Shown piece after piece: positions 40,463 through 48,691 of a stretch of DNA of 64,000 nt; position 1 is the stretch's first letter; each line of letters starts with the position of its first letter. The translations under genes and the position numbers were made by a program. The notes beneath the pieces were generated by a model that was not told where the DNA came from, did no database searches, and saw only the letters and a program-made list of their open reading frames with translations. This stretch comes from Edaphosphingomonas laterariae (GTDB lineage Bacteria; Pseudomonadota; Alphaproteobacteria; Sphingomonadales; Sphingomonadaceae): the NCBI RefSeq assembly GCF_900188165.1, contig NZ_FZOS01000006.1:1-64000 (forward strand). Reading direction: 5' to 3'.

Positions 40463-41736
40463 GCTGCGCCTCCCTGATCCGGCGCGCGCTGGTATCGCTG
40501 GGCGCGGTGGCCGTCGCCTGCGCGCCCGCCACCGCCTTCGCCCGCGTGACCGCGCTCGTCGGCGGCAATGTCGTCGATCTGTCCGGCAAGGCGCCGATCC
40601 GCGATGCCGTGCTGCTGGTCGACGGCGATCGCATCGTCGCGGTCGGCCCGGCCGCGACCACGCCGGTGCCGGCCGATGCCGAAATCGTGCAGATGCGCGG
40701 CAAATGGCTCGCACCCGGGCTGATGAACATGCACGTCCATCTCGGCCTCAACCTGCCGGGGGCGGGCCGGCTCTATAATGAAAGCCGCGAGGCGAAGGCG
40801 CTTCGCATGCTCGACAACGCGCAGAAGTCGCTCCAGTCCGGCGTCACCACCATCCGCCTGACGGGCGAGGATGGCGGCATCGATTTCGCGGTGAAGAAGG
40901 CGATCGACGGCGGCACCTTCGATGGCCCGCGCATCCACACCGCCGGGGAATCGCTGGTCCCCACCGGCGGCCATGGCAAGCTGGAGGTCGACGGCCCGGC
41001 CGCCTTCGCCAAGGGCGTGCGCGAACAGGCGAAGCGCGGCGCGACATGGATCAAGCTCGGCATATCGGGCGGCATTTCCGACACGCATGGCGATATCGCC
41101 GCCTCCCCCTTCACCGATGCGGAAATGAAGACCGCGATCGAGGTCGCCCACCGCAACGGCCTGAAGGTGACCGGCCATACCGGATCGCCGCAAGCGTCCG
41201 AATATGCGCTCGAACAGGGCATCGACTGTTTCGAGCATGGCTATTGGTTCACGCCCGAACTGCTCCAGAAGATGAAGGCCAAGGGCACCTGGTATGTGCC
41301 GACCATCGTCGTCAGCCAGAAAGGCGCGCTGGAATTCTACAGGAAGATCGGGTCGCCGCCCTGGTATCTCGAACGCCAGGCATCGGTCGGCAAGGTCCAC
41401 TGGGAGACGCTGAAATCGGCGATCAAGGCCGGCGTCAACATCGCGCTGGGGTCCGATCAATATCCCTTCGAACCCAATGAAGGCACCACCGCCACCGTGC
41501 GCGAGGCCGAACTCTATGCAGAGGCCGGCATGTCATCGGCACAGGCGCTGCGCGCCGCGACGATCGAACCTGCCCGCATGCTCGGCGTCGACAAGGAAGT
41601 GGGCGATCTCAAGCCCGGCTATCTGGCCGATATCATCGCGCTCGATGCCGATCCGGCGCAGGACATTCGCGCGCTGCGCTCGATCAGCTTCGTGATGAAA
41701 GGCGGCAAGACGGTGCGCGACGACGCCGTGCGCTAA
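40459..41736 (+). CDS. Exported amidohydrolase, second of a tandem pair
   Basis: A 425-residue paralogue of the preceding protein, with aligned motifs: APGLMNMHVHLGLNLP, GATWIKLGISGGISDTHG, VTGHTGSPQ, FEHGYWF and ALGSDQYPFEP. The N-terminus is again exported (SLGAVAVACAPATAFA). Differences sit in the N-terminal half (HLGLNLPGAGRLYNES against HLGLKLPSATGNALLNET), where substrate selection is likely. The start GTG 40459 overlaps the previous stop (GTGA). A strong terminator follows. Confidence 0.88.
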   Translation: MSCASLIRRALVSLGAVAVACAPATAFARVTALVGGNVVDLSGKAPIRDAVLLVDGDRIVAVGPAATTPVPADAEIVQMRGKWLAPGLMNMHVHLGLNLPGAGRLYNESREAKALRMLDNAQKSLQSGVTTIRLTGEDGGIDFAVKKAIDGGTFDGPRIHTAGESLVPTGGHGKLEVDGPAAFAKGVREQAKRGATWIKLGISGGISDTHGDIAASPFTDAEMKTAIEVAHRNGLKVTGHTGSPQASEYALEQGIDCFEHGYWFTPELLQKMKAKGTWYVPTIVVSQKGALEFYRKIGSPPWYLERQASVGKVHWETLKSAIKAGVNIALGSDQYPFEPNEGTTATVREAELYAEAGMSSAQALRAATIEPARMLGVDKEVGDLKPGYLADIIALDADPAQDIRALRSISFVMKGGKTVRDDAVR

Positions 41737-41764
41737 GCGCATTCGCCAGCCGGCATGAAAAAAT

Positions 41765-41798
41765 CGCCGTCGCGGTGTCGGAACCGCGGCGGCGTTTT
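41765..41798 (+). terminator. Terminator of the amidohydrolase pair
   Basis: A 12-bp stem with one G-T pair (41765-41776 with 41783-41794) around a 6-base loop, followed by TTTTC. A textbook intrinsic terminator 28 bases after the stop. Confidence 0.88.
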
Positions 41799-41831
41799 CG
41801 TCTTGAAGGCGGATCAACCCCGGAGAGCGAC

Positions 41832-42245
41832 ATGCAACTGACCCCCTATATCTCGTTCAACGGCGAATGCGCCGATGCCTTCCGTTTCTATGAACAGGCG
41901 ATCGGCGCGAAGAGCCTGATGATGATGACGCACGGCGAAACGCCGGCGGCCGAACATGTGCCGGCCAATTGGCATGGCAAGATCATGCATGCACACCTTG
42001 TGCTGTCTGACGGGCAGGATCTGATGGGTTCGGATTCGCCGCCCGAACATCAGGAAAAGCTGGGCGGATTCTCGCTCTCGCTCCACCCGCAGGGCGAGGC
42101 GGAGGCCAATCGTCTCTTCGACGCGCTCGTCGCTGGCGGCAGCGTCACCATGCCGCTCCAGCAGACCTTCTGGGCGCACCGCTTCGGCATGCTGGTGGAC
42201 AAGTTCGGCGTCCGCTGGATGATCAACTGCGAAAAAGCAGGCTGA
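41832..42245 (+). CDS. VOC (PhnB/glyoxalase-like) family protein
   Basis: A 137-residue vicinal-oxygen-chelate protein of the PhnB-like group: LTPYISFNGECADAFRFYEQ, a central HGKIMHAHLVLSDGQDLMGS, and WAHRFGMLVDKFGVRWMINC at the end. Members bind a metal or small ligand, and most have no known reaction. GGAGAG precedes the ATG at 41832. It sits after a terminator and before operator copy 2, so it is probably an independent gene. Confidence 0.88.
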   Translation: MQLTPYISFNGECADAFRFYEQAIGAKSLMMMTHGETPAAEHVPANWHGKIMHAHLVLSDGQDLMGSDSPPEHQEKLGGFSLSLHPQGEAEANRLFDALVAGGSVTMPLQQTFWAHRFGMLVDKFGVRWMINCEKAG

Positions 42246-42299
42246 ACCTGTCAGGCGCGTTTCCGGTCCTCCCCAGCCCGCAAACGCGCCGCCGATAAT

Positions 42300-42314
42300 T
42301 TGCGCCGTGCGCAA
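42300..42314. promoter_or_regulatory. Operator copy 2: TTGC-N7-GCAA
   Basis: TTGC-GCCGTGC-GCAA followed by CGATCA, 126 bases before the SnoaL-like gene that precedes the TonB receptor. Copies 1 and 2 also share TAATT just before the palindrome. Additional TTGC half-sites lie at 42326 and 42337. Confidence 0.7.
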
Positions 42315-42425
42315 CGATCATGACTTTGCAATGCCGTTGCAACAACACTGCAACTAACGGACACTCCCCTTCAAGAGACGCCGCCCAAGCGGCCGGTTCA
42401 AAGAAACCCAAAAGGGGTGTCGACG

Positions 42426-42911
42426 ATGAAGAAGCTGACATTGCTTGCCTGCGCCGCTGCTGCCGCGCTTGGCCTGGCAGCGCCGGCACTGGCTGAAAAG
42501 CCGGCCGCCGATCCGCTTTCCAAGATGTTCATCTGGTGGAACCAGGCGTTCAAGACGCCCGGCGCCTACACGGCTGAAAACTTCGCCCGGCATTTCACGC
42601 CGGATGCGACACTGACGCTGGAAGGCCGCACCGTCATCAACGGCGTCGACCAGTGGGCGACGCATTTCCAGAAGATCCAGGCCAGCGGCGCCGACGTCGA
42701 AATCGTCGTTCCGTTCAAGGAAGTCTTCGAGAAGGACGGCATGATCTACAATTATCATGTCATCCGCTCGCGCCGGAATGGCCAAGTGAGCTGCGCGCTC
42801 GCCGCCGGCCATGCGGTGATGCGCGACGGCAAGATCGCGTCGATCACCCTCGTCCGCCACACGCTCGATCCGGCCAGGGAGCCGCTCGATCCGCAGTGCT
42901 GGACGAAATGA
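42426..42911 (+). CDS. Exported SnoaL/NTF2-like protein
   Basis: A 161-residue protein with a signal peptide (MKKLTLLACAAAAALGLAAP). The mature part looks like a SnoaL/NTF2-like cone fold: AENFARHFTPDATLTLEGRT, INGVDQWATHFQKIQ, YNYHVIRSRRNGQ and AVMRDGKIASIT. Such folds bind small hydrophobic ligands or act as isomerases. It lies directly downstream of operator copy 2 and about 100 bases before the TonB receptor, so it may be a periplasmic ligand-binding partner of the uptake system. That role is inferred. Confidence 0.75.
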   Translation: MKKLTLLACAAAAALGLAAPALAEKPAADPLSKMFIWWNQAFKTPGAYTAENFARHFTPDATLTLEGRTVINGVDQWATHFQKIQASGADVEIVVPFKEVFEKDGMIYNYHVIRSRRNGQVSCALAAGHAVMRDGKIASITLVRHTLDPAREPLDPQCWTK

Positions 42912-43012
42912 ACGCATGACGGGCACGCCCCAGGCAGGGCGCGTCCAGGAGAGGTTTTGAAAACTTGAATGCCGTGGCCCAGGGCACGCGGCACGCGATG
43001 GGGGTTTGTAGA

Positions 43013-45274
43013 ATGATGGGTGTTAAGACGCATGAAGGCATGGGCCGCTTTTTTGGCCGTACTGCCCTGATCGCACTGGCCGCGGGCATCGCCGCGACGC
43101 CGGCCGCCGCGCAGGATACCGCCGGTGCTGCCGCCGCGGACGATATCGTCGTCACCGCGCAGCGCCGCGCGGAATCGATCCAGAGCGTGCCGATTTCGAT
43201 CACGGCCGTCACCTCGGACACGCTGAAGAAGCAGAATGTGCAGAGCGTCGAAGACTATTTCGCGCTCACGCCCAACGTCAGCTTCCAGTCCAACGGCTCG
43301 CGCGACCGCAAGGATCTCGCCATCCGCGGCATTTCCAACCAGCTCAATCCCTATGCGGACGTCCGTCAGGCGACCTACGCGCTCTACATCGACGACTTCA
43401 ACGTCTCGGCCGCGACCAGCAACCCGCAGATCGTCGATCTCGAACGGATCGAAATCCTGCGCGGGCCGCAGGGCACCTATTTCGGCCGCAACTCGGTGGG
43501 TGGCGCGATCAACGTCAGCACCAAGAAGCCGGTCAACGAGTTCGAGGGTGAAATCGAGCTCGATTATTCGAGCTTCGACACCAAGCGCGTGCAGGGTGCT
43601 CTGAACGTGCCCGTGATCGACGGCGTGCTCGCCGTCCGCGCGTCGGGCCAGTATGAAAAGTCCGACGGCAATATCGAGAATATCAACCCGATCGGCGGCG
43701 GCAACGACAGCAAGTTCTACACCGGCCGCATCCAGGCCCGCTTCACGCCGACCGACAACATCACCTGGGACTTCCTCTACAATTATTCGAACGAAAAGGT
43801 CGGGATGCGCGCCGGCGTGCCGACCGGCTTCGTCACCCGCACCTGGGCGGGCGCCTATTACGGCCAGCCGGCCGGCTATGTCGGCGATCCGGACGGCGTC
43901 GGCTTCTTCCCGGAAAATGACGACAAGGTGAACTTCAACCGGCCCCAGAAGGTCGGCACCAAATATGATTATATGACGTCGCGTCTGCAGTGGGATCTCG
44001 ATCTCGCGACGCTGACCGCCGTCGTCGGCCACCTCAAGGCCGATGTGTTCAACTATGGCGACGTCGATGGCGGCAGCCGCGACTTCTTCTACGAAGACCT
44101 GAAGCTCACCCGCAAGTCGACCAGCGGTGAAGTCCGCCTGCAATCGAACGGCAAGAACTTCCTCGATTGGAGCATCGGCACCGCCTACGGCAAGGATTCG
44201 GGCTTCACCAACCAGAGCACCTATAACGGCGCCGAGGTCACCTTCGCCTGCCCCGGCGGCCTGCCGTGCGAGGGCCTGGAGGTGACCGGCCTCGATTCCG
44301 ACAGCACCACGCGCTACTTCGCGCTGTTCGGCCAAGGCACGCTGAACTTCACCGATCGCCTGGCCTTCACGGCGGGCATCCGTTATTCGTGGGAAAAGAC
44401 GAGCAATCTGTCGGAAACCCGTTCGAACGAGGCCGTGACCGGCGTCAATGATCGTGCGGCATCCTTCGAGGACGTCTCGCCGAAGTTCACGCTCAGCTAT
44501 CAGGCCACCCCGAGCTGGATGATCTTCGCGACGGCGTCGCGCGGCTTCAAGTCGGGCGGCACGCAGACCAGCACGAGCGCCTTCCTGAAGAACGAGTTCG
44601 AGCCGGAAACGCTGTGGAACTATGAACTCGGCACCAAGTTCGATCTGTTCGATCGCCGCGTCCGTATCGACATCACCGGCTTCTACATGGATTGGAAGGA
44701 CGTCCAGCAGACGATCAACTTCCAGTTCAACGACAACGGCCAGTTCCGCAGCATCAGCGGCATCGCCAACGCGGCGGCCGCCGAAAGCTACGGCATCGAA
44801 GGCAGCTTCGACGCGAAGATCACGCCGGAATGGACGCTTTCGGGCCAGGTCGGCTACAACAAGTCGAAGTTCAAGGACTATCCGAACGCGCTGATCAACG
44901 GCACGGTGATGGATATTTCGGGCCAGACGCTGGTCAACGCGCCGAAGTGGACGCTGGGCGCGCAGACCCAGTACACCCAGCCGATCACCGATACGCTGGA
45001 AGGCTTCGGCCGCCTGGAGTGGAACTATCGCAGCCGCACGCTGTCCCACGCCTTCGGCTATCTCTACACGGACTCGCCCTTCTGGGCGCCCAGCTACAAC
45101 AATGTGAACGCACGTCTTGGCGTCGAAACCGACGTGTACAACGTCACTTTCTATGTCGAGAACCTGTTCAAGGAAAAATACTACGCCAACGCCTATGACA
45201 AGGCGTTCTATTCGGGCGTGCAGGTTGAACCGTCCTATCGCCGCATCGGCGTGAACGTCGGCTACAAGTTCTGA
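43013..45274 (+). CDS. TonB-dependent outer-membrane receptor
   Basis: A 753-residue TonB-dependent transporter. A signal peptide (about 1-35) is followed by a TonB box and plug (DDIVVTAQRRAESIQSVPIS, IRGISNQ, IEILRGPQGTYFGRNSVGGA, INVSTKKP). The barrel runs to the C-terminal strand YRRIGVNVGYKF, ending in Phe as expected. The substrate cannot be read from sequence; neighbours suggest an aromatic or amino-acid-derived compound. The start is uncertain: ATG 43013 is chosen as the nearest to the signal peptide; TTG 42965 and ATG 42998 are in frame. A hairpin terminator follows. Confidence 0.93.
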   Translation: MMGVKTHEGMGRFFGRTALIALAAGIAATPAAAQDTAGAAAADDIVVTAQRRAESIQSVPISITAVTSDTLKKQNVQSVEDYFALTPNVSFQSNGSRDRKDLAIRGISNQLNPYADVRQATYALYIDDFNVSAATSNPQIVDLERIEILRGPQGTYFGRNSVGGAINVSTKKPVNEFEGEIELDYSSFDTKRVQGALNVPVIDGVLAVRASGQYEKSDGNIENINPIGGGNDSKFYTGRIQARFTPTDNITWDFLYNYSNEKVGMRAGVPTGFVTRTWAGAYYGQPAGYVGDPDGVGFFPENDDKVNFNRPQKVGTKYDYMTSRLQWDLDLATLTAVVGHLKADVFNYGDVDGGSRDFFYEDLKLTRKSTSGEVRLQSNGKNFLDWSIGTAYGKDSGFTNQSTYNGAEVTFACPGGLPCEGLEVTGLDSDSTTRYFALFGQGTLNFTDRLAFTAGIRYSWEKTSNLSETRSNEAVTGVNDRAASFEDVSPKFTLSYQATPSWMIFATASRGFKSGGTQTSTSAFLKNEFEPETLWNYELGTKFDLFDRRVRIDITGFYMDWKDVQQTINFQFNDNGQFRSISGIANAAAAESYGIEGSFDAKITPEWTLSGQVGYNKSKFKDYPNALINGTVMDISGQTLVNAPKWTLGAQTQYTQPITDTLEGFGRLEWNYRSRTLSHAFGYLYTDSPFWAPSYNNVNARLGVETDVYNVTFYVENLFKEKYYANAYDKAFYSGVQVEPSYRRIGVNVGYKF

Positions 45275-45288
45275 CAGGTCCCTTGTGG

Positions 45289-45314
45289 GGGCGGCTCCCT
45301 TTCGGGGGCCGCCC
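45289..45314 (+). terminator. Terminator after the TonB receptor
   Basis: An 11-bp stem (45289-45299 with 45304-45314, one G-T pair) and a 4-base loop, followed by TTGCCTT. It may be partial, since the DUF885 gene follows in the same direction without its own operator copy. Confidence 0.7.
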
Positions 45315-45375
45315 TTGCCTTATGCTTCCCGCGCCCTACCAACATGGCGCATCACCTGACATGCCGGAGAATATC

Positions 45376-47190
45376 ATGATCGACCGTCGTCGCTTTCTGG
45401 AGGCCACGGCGGCCGGGGCATTGCTGGGCCTGGCCGGCCCGCGCGCCGCTTTCGCGCAAAGTTCGGCCGATGCCGCGCTGGAAGCGCTGCTCCAGCGCCA
45501 TGCCGATGCCTATCTCCACCGGTCGCCCGAAGAAGCGACCAGCAACAATTATGATGTCGGCGCCAATGCCGGGCTGCGCGCGCTGCTCGACGATCGCTCG
45601 CTCGCCGCCCGCGCCGGGGATCGCGCCGCGATCGCGCAGGCGCTGGCCGATCTGAAGCGCATCAATCGCGCCGCCCTCGGCCAGCGGGCCGCGCTCGATT
45701 ATGACGTCGCCAGTTTCGTCTATGAAACGCTCACCGATCTGCTTGGCCGCTATGGCTATGTCGACGGCAATCTTCGGCCCAGCCCCTATGTCGTCAGCCA
45801 GATGAACGGCGCATATTACTGGCTGCCCGATTTCATCGGTTCCCGCCATCCGATCGAAACGCGGGCCGATGCCGATGCGTGGCTCGCCCGTCTCGCCGCA
45901 CTTGCCACCGCGCTCGATCAGGAAAGCGATCGTATCCGCCACGATGCCGGCATCGGCGTGGTTCCACCCGCCTTCGTGATCCAGAAGACGATCGCCCAGA
46001 TCAAGGGCCTGCGCGATGGCGCGCCGCTGCAATCCGCCCTGATCGCGCCGGCGCTGAAGAAGATCGCGGCCAAGGGGCTTGGCGATTATGGCGCGCGCGC
46101 CGAAGCGATCTTCCGCGATCGGATCGCGCCGGCCCTCTCCCGCCAGATCGCCGCGCTCGAAGCCGTGGCGCCCAAGGCCGTCGACACCGCCGGCGTGTGG
46201 CGCCTGCCCGATGGCGATGCTTATTATGCCGCCTCGGTGCGATCGAACACCACGGCCGACATCGCGCCCGGCGAACTGCACAAGGTGGGCCTTGCCCAGT
46301 GCCAGGAACTGATCGCCGAGATCGACACGCTGCTGAAAGCCCAAGGCATGAGCCAGGGCAGCGTCGGCCAGCGGATCGCCGCGCTCAACAAGGATCCGCG
46401 CTTCCAGGTTTCGGATGACGATGCCGGCCGCGCCAAGCTGCTGGCGCTCGCCGAATCCTCGCTCAAGGACGTCATTGCCCGGCTGCCGCAGGCGTTCGGC
46501 AATGTTTCGGTCAACCCCATCGTCGTCCGCCGCATTCCGCCGGCGATCGAGGCGGGCGCGCCGGGTGCCTTTTATTCGGAAGGCGCGCCGGGCGAGCCGG
46601 GCGTCTATTCGCTCAACCTGAAGAACCCGGCCGAGCATGCGACATGGCGGCTGCCGACGCTGACCCACCATGAAGGCGTGCCGGGCCACCATTTCCAGTA
46701 CAGCGTCCTCGCCCATGCGCCCGAATTGCCGCTGTTCCGCCGGATGGTGCGCTTTTCCGCCTACACCGAAGGCTGGGCGCTCTATGCCCAGCAGGTCGCG
46801 GACGAACTGGGCCTGTTCGAAAATAATCCGTTCGGCCGGATCGGCTATCTCCAGTCCGAACTGTTCCGCGCGGCGCGGATCGTGGTCGACACCGGCATCC
46901 ACCATGAACGCTGGACCAAGGATCAGGCGGTGAAGTGGATGGTCGAAAATGCCGGCGAACAGCCGCTGGCAACCGAACGCGAAGTGACGCGCTACGCCGT
47001 CTATCCGGGGCAAGCGTGCAGCTTCAAGGTTGGCGCCAACCGCATCGTCGCCGCGCGCGAGGCCGCGCGCAAGGCGATGGGCGGCGCGTTCGACGTCCGC
47101 AAGTTCCACGATCTCGTGCTGGAATCGGGCCCGGTGCCGCTGGCCGTTCTGGAAAAGGCGGTGGCCGGCTGGGCCGCTACTTCGCGCTGA
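45376..47190 (+). CDS. DUF885 metallopeptidase-like protein, exported (Tat)
   Basis: A 604-residue DUF885 protein. The twin-arginine signal is MIDRRRFLEATAAGALLGLA. The zinc motif is LTHHEGVPGHHFQYSVLA and the third ligand region AYTEGWALYAQQVAD. The C-terminal YPGQACSFKVGANRIVAARE parallels YPGQACAYKIGELKFRELRE of the gene at 37.2-39.0 kb, so the two are paralogues. ATG 45376 has GGAG upstream; ATG 45361 is possible. The 3' end overlaps the convergent MarR gene by 14 bases. Substrate unknown; a periplasmic peptide or conjugate is likely. Confidence 0.87.
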   Translation: MIDRRRFLEATAAGALLGLAGPRAAFAQSSADAALEALLQRHADAYLHRSPEEATSNNYDVGANAGLRALLDDRSLAARAGDRAAIAQALADLKRINRAALGQRAALDYDVASFVYETLTDLLGRYGYVDGNLRPSPYVVSQMNGAYYWLPDFIGSRHPIETRADADAWLARLAALATALDQESDRIRHDAGIGVVPPAFVIQKTIAQIKGLRDGAPLQSALIAPALKKIAAKGLGDYGARAEAIFRDRIAPALSRQIAALEAVAPKAVDTAGVWRLPDGDAYYAASVRSNTTADIAPGELHKVGLAQCQELIAEIDTLLKAQGMSQGSVGQRIAALNKDPRFQVSDDDAGRAKLLALAESSLKDVIARLPQAFGNVSVNPIVVRRIPPAIEAGAPGAFYSEGAPGEPGVYSLNLKNPAEHATWRLPTLTHHEGVPGHHFQYSVLAHAPELPLFRRMVRFSAYTEGWALYAQQVADELGLFENNPFGRIGYLQSELFRAARIVVDTGIHHERWTKDQAVKWMVENAGEQPLATEREVTRYAVYPGQACSFKVGANRIVAAREAARKAMGGAFDVRKFHDLVLESGPVPLAVLEKAVAGWAATSR

Positions 47191-47665
47191 TCCCGTCAAG
47201 ATTGTCCTGGAGCCGGCCGATCAGGCCGACCAGGCGATCGAAATCGCGGGCGGAAAAGCCGCGGATCAGCTCCGCATAAACGGGCGCGGTGATGGTGCGG
47301 GCCTGGGCGAGCATTTCCTCCCCGGCCGGTGCCAGGAACACATCGGTGACGCGCGCATCCTCGGCATTGGGGGCGGTGGTGACGAGCCCCGCCTTCCCCA
47401 TGCGTTCGATGATCCGCATCATCGTCGACAGGTTGATCACGGCGGCATCCGCGATGCGGCCGATGCTGCGGGGCGAACCTTCGCCGAGGATCATCAGCAC
47501 CCGCCACGCCGGCACTTCCAGGCCGATGGTGCGCAGCCGGGAATCGATCAGGCCGTTATAGCGGCTGACCGCGCGATTGAGCAGGTAGAAGGGATATTTG
47601 TCGAGCTGGAAGGCGCCCGTTCCGGGATCGCCCAGCTTGCGGTTGTCGATGTCATTTGCCGCCAT
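47177..47665 (-). CDS. MarR-family regulator, divergent from the isatin-hydrolase-like gene
   Basis: A 162-residue MarR regulator. The winged helix includes GSPRSIGRIADAAVINLSTM, MMRIIERMGKAGLVTTAPNA and EDARVTDVFLAPAG. GAGGGG precedes its ATG at 47665. It is divergent from the cyclase-iorA-type operon with a 99-base shared region that contains operator copy 3 and a perfect palindrome TTGCATATGCAA. It probably represses that operon and itself. Ligand likely a pathway intermediate, but this is inferred from position. Confidence 0.88.
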   Translation of the reverse strand: MAANDIDNRKLGDPGTGAFQLDKYPFYLLNRAVSRYNGLIDSRLRTIGLEVPAWRVLMILGEGSPRSIGRIADAAVINLSTMMRIIERMGKAGLVTTAPNAEDARVTDVFLAPAGEEMLAQARTITAPVYAELIRGFSARDFDRLVGLIGRLQDNLDGISAK

Positions 47666-47681
47666 ATTACCCCTCAATTCA

Positions 47682-47696
47682 TTGCTGGCCAGGCAA
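47682..47696. promoter_or_regulatory. Operator copy 3: TTGC-N7-GCAA
   Basis: TTGC-TGGCCAG-GCAA followed by CGATATAAT, so a perfect -10 hexamer TATAAT (47700-47705) lies directly behind the palindrome. Located between the divergent MarR gene and the cyclase gene. Confidence 0.7.
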
Positions 47697-47707
47697 CGAT
47701 ATAATGG

Positions 47708-47719
47708 TTGCATATGCAA
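47708..47719. promoter_or_regulatory. Perfect palindrome, MarR operator candidate
   Basis: TTGCATATGCAA lies just after the -10-like TATAAT, 46 bases before the cyclase start codon and 43 bases from the MarR start. A repressor bound here would block the cyclase promoter. It also provides the second TTGC half-site 26 bases from operator copy 3, so it may serve the LysR protein instead of, or as well as, MarR. Confidence 0.6.
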
Positions 47720-47764
47720 GTGAATATGACATTCTGGCCTGCATAAACAGCCGGAGAGCGCGCA

Positions 47765-48553
47765 ATGGCCAGCAATGCCAGCCAGACATTAGGGGATTTC
47801 ACGCAGGCGATCGCGAACGGCGCGATCCGCACGATCGACCTGACCCAGACCCTGTCGCCCGACACGCCCACTTTGGTGCTGCCGCCGGAGTTCGGCCAGT
47901 GCAGCCCGTTCGTGGTGGAAGAGATCAGCCGCTATGACGAGCGCGGCGTCGCCTGGTACTGGAACAACTTCACGGTGAGCGAGCATACCGGCACGCATTT
48001 CGACGCGCCGGTGCATTGGGTGACGGGCAAGGATTTGCCCAACAATGCGGTGGACACCGTGGCGCCGGCCGATTTCGTGGCGCCGGCCGTCGTGATCGAC
48101 ATTTCCGCCAAATGCGCCGCCGATCCCGATTATTTGCTGACCGTGGCCGATATCGAGGCGTGGGAAGCGGAGCATGGCCGTATCCCGCCGCGCCACTGGA
48201 TCCTGCTGCGCACCGACTGGTCGAAGCGTTCGGTGGACGATTACACCAACCGCCGCGAAGATGGCGCCCACACGCCCGGCCCGTCGACCGAGGCCGTGCA
48301 GTTCCTGGTCGACGAGCGCGCCGCCCATGGCCTTGGCGTCGAAACGATCGGCACCGATGCCGGACAGGCGCACCTGCTCAACCCGCCCTACCCCGCGCAC
48401 ACCCTGTTCCACGCGGCCGGCCGTTATGGCCTGCAATGCCTGGAAAATCTGGATCAGCTTCCGGCCACGGGCGCCGTGATCGTGGCCGCGCCGCTCAAGA
48501 TCAAGGGCGGTTCGGGCAGCCCGTTGCGCGTCCTCGCGCTGGTGGCGGGTTGA
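47765..48553 (+). CDS. Cyclase-family hydrolase, isatin-hydrolase-like
   Basis: A 262-residue metal-dependent hydrolase of the cyclase/kynurenine-formamidase family. The metal motif HxGTHxDxPxH is exact: His74, His78, Asp80, His84 in SEHTGTHFDAPVHW. Other pieces, WYWNNFTVSEHTG, IEAWEAEHGRIPPRHWILLR, ETIGTDAGQAH and APLKIKGGSGSPLRVLALV, agree with manganese-dependent isatin hydrolases as I remember them. The reaction would be opening of isatin to isatinate (2-aminophenylglyoxylate) in the cytosol. A formamidase acting on N-formylkynurenine or N-formylanthranilate is the alternative. First gene of a five-gene transport and oxidation unit. Confidence 0.82.
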   Translation: MASNASQTLGDFTQAIANGAIRTIDLTQTLSPDTPTLVLPPEFGQCSPFVVEEISRYDERGVAWYWNNFTVSEHTGTHFDAPVHWVTGKDLPNNAVDTVAPADFVAPAVVIDISAKCAADPDYLLTVADIEAWEAEHGRIPPRHWILLRTDWSKRSVDDYTNRREDGAHTPGPSTEAVQFLVDERAAHGLGVETIGTDAGQAHLLNPPYPAHTLFHAAGRYGLQCLENLDQLPATGAVIVAAPLKIKGGSGSPLRVLALVAG

Positions 48554-48570
48554 TGATGAATCCTCTCTCT

Positions 48571-48668
48571 CCGTTCATCCCGAGCGAAATCGATAGATCG
48601 CCCGAGCGCAGACGAGGGCTTCTCGACTACGCTCGAAGGGGTGTCTCGACGTCGCTCGCCACAAACGG
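48571..48668. repeat. Interspersed palindromic repeat, type A
   Basis: About 98 bases with imperfect inverted ends (48571-48587 and 48652-48668, 13 of 17 matching: CCGTT...GAGCGA and TCGCTC...AACGG). The interior has CTCGACTACGCTCGA-like motifs. It fills the gap between the cyclase gene and the iorA-type gene. The element at 59730-59844 has the same kind of ends. Confidence 0.65.
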
Positions 48669-48691
48669 ATTGGGGGAAATGGTGACACGCC

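Noticed and set aside
42755-45049. A 764-codon reverse frame opposite the TonB receptor
   Set aside because: Antisense to a full-length receptor; no domain, no ribosome binding site.
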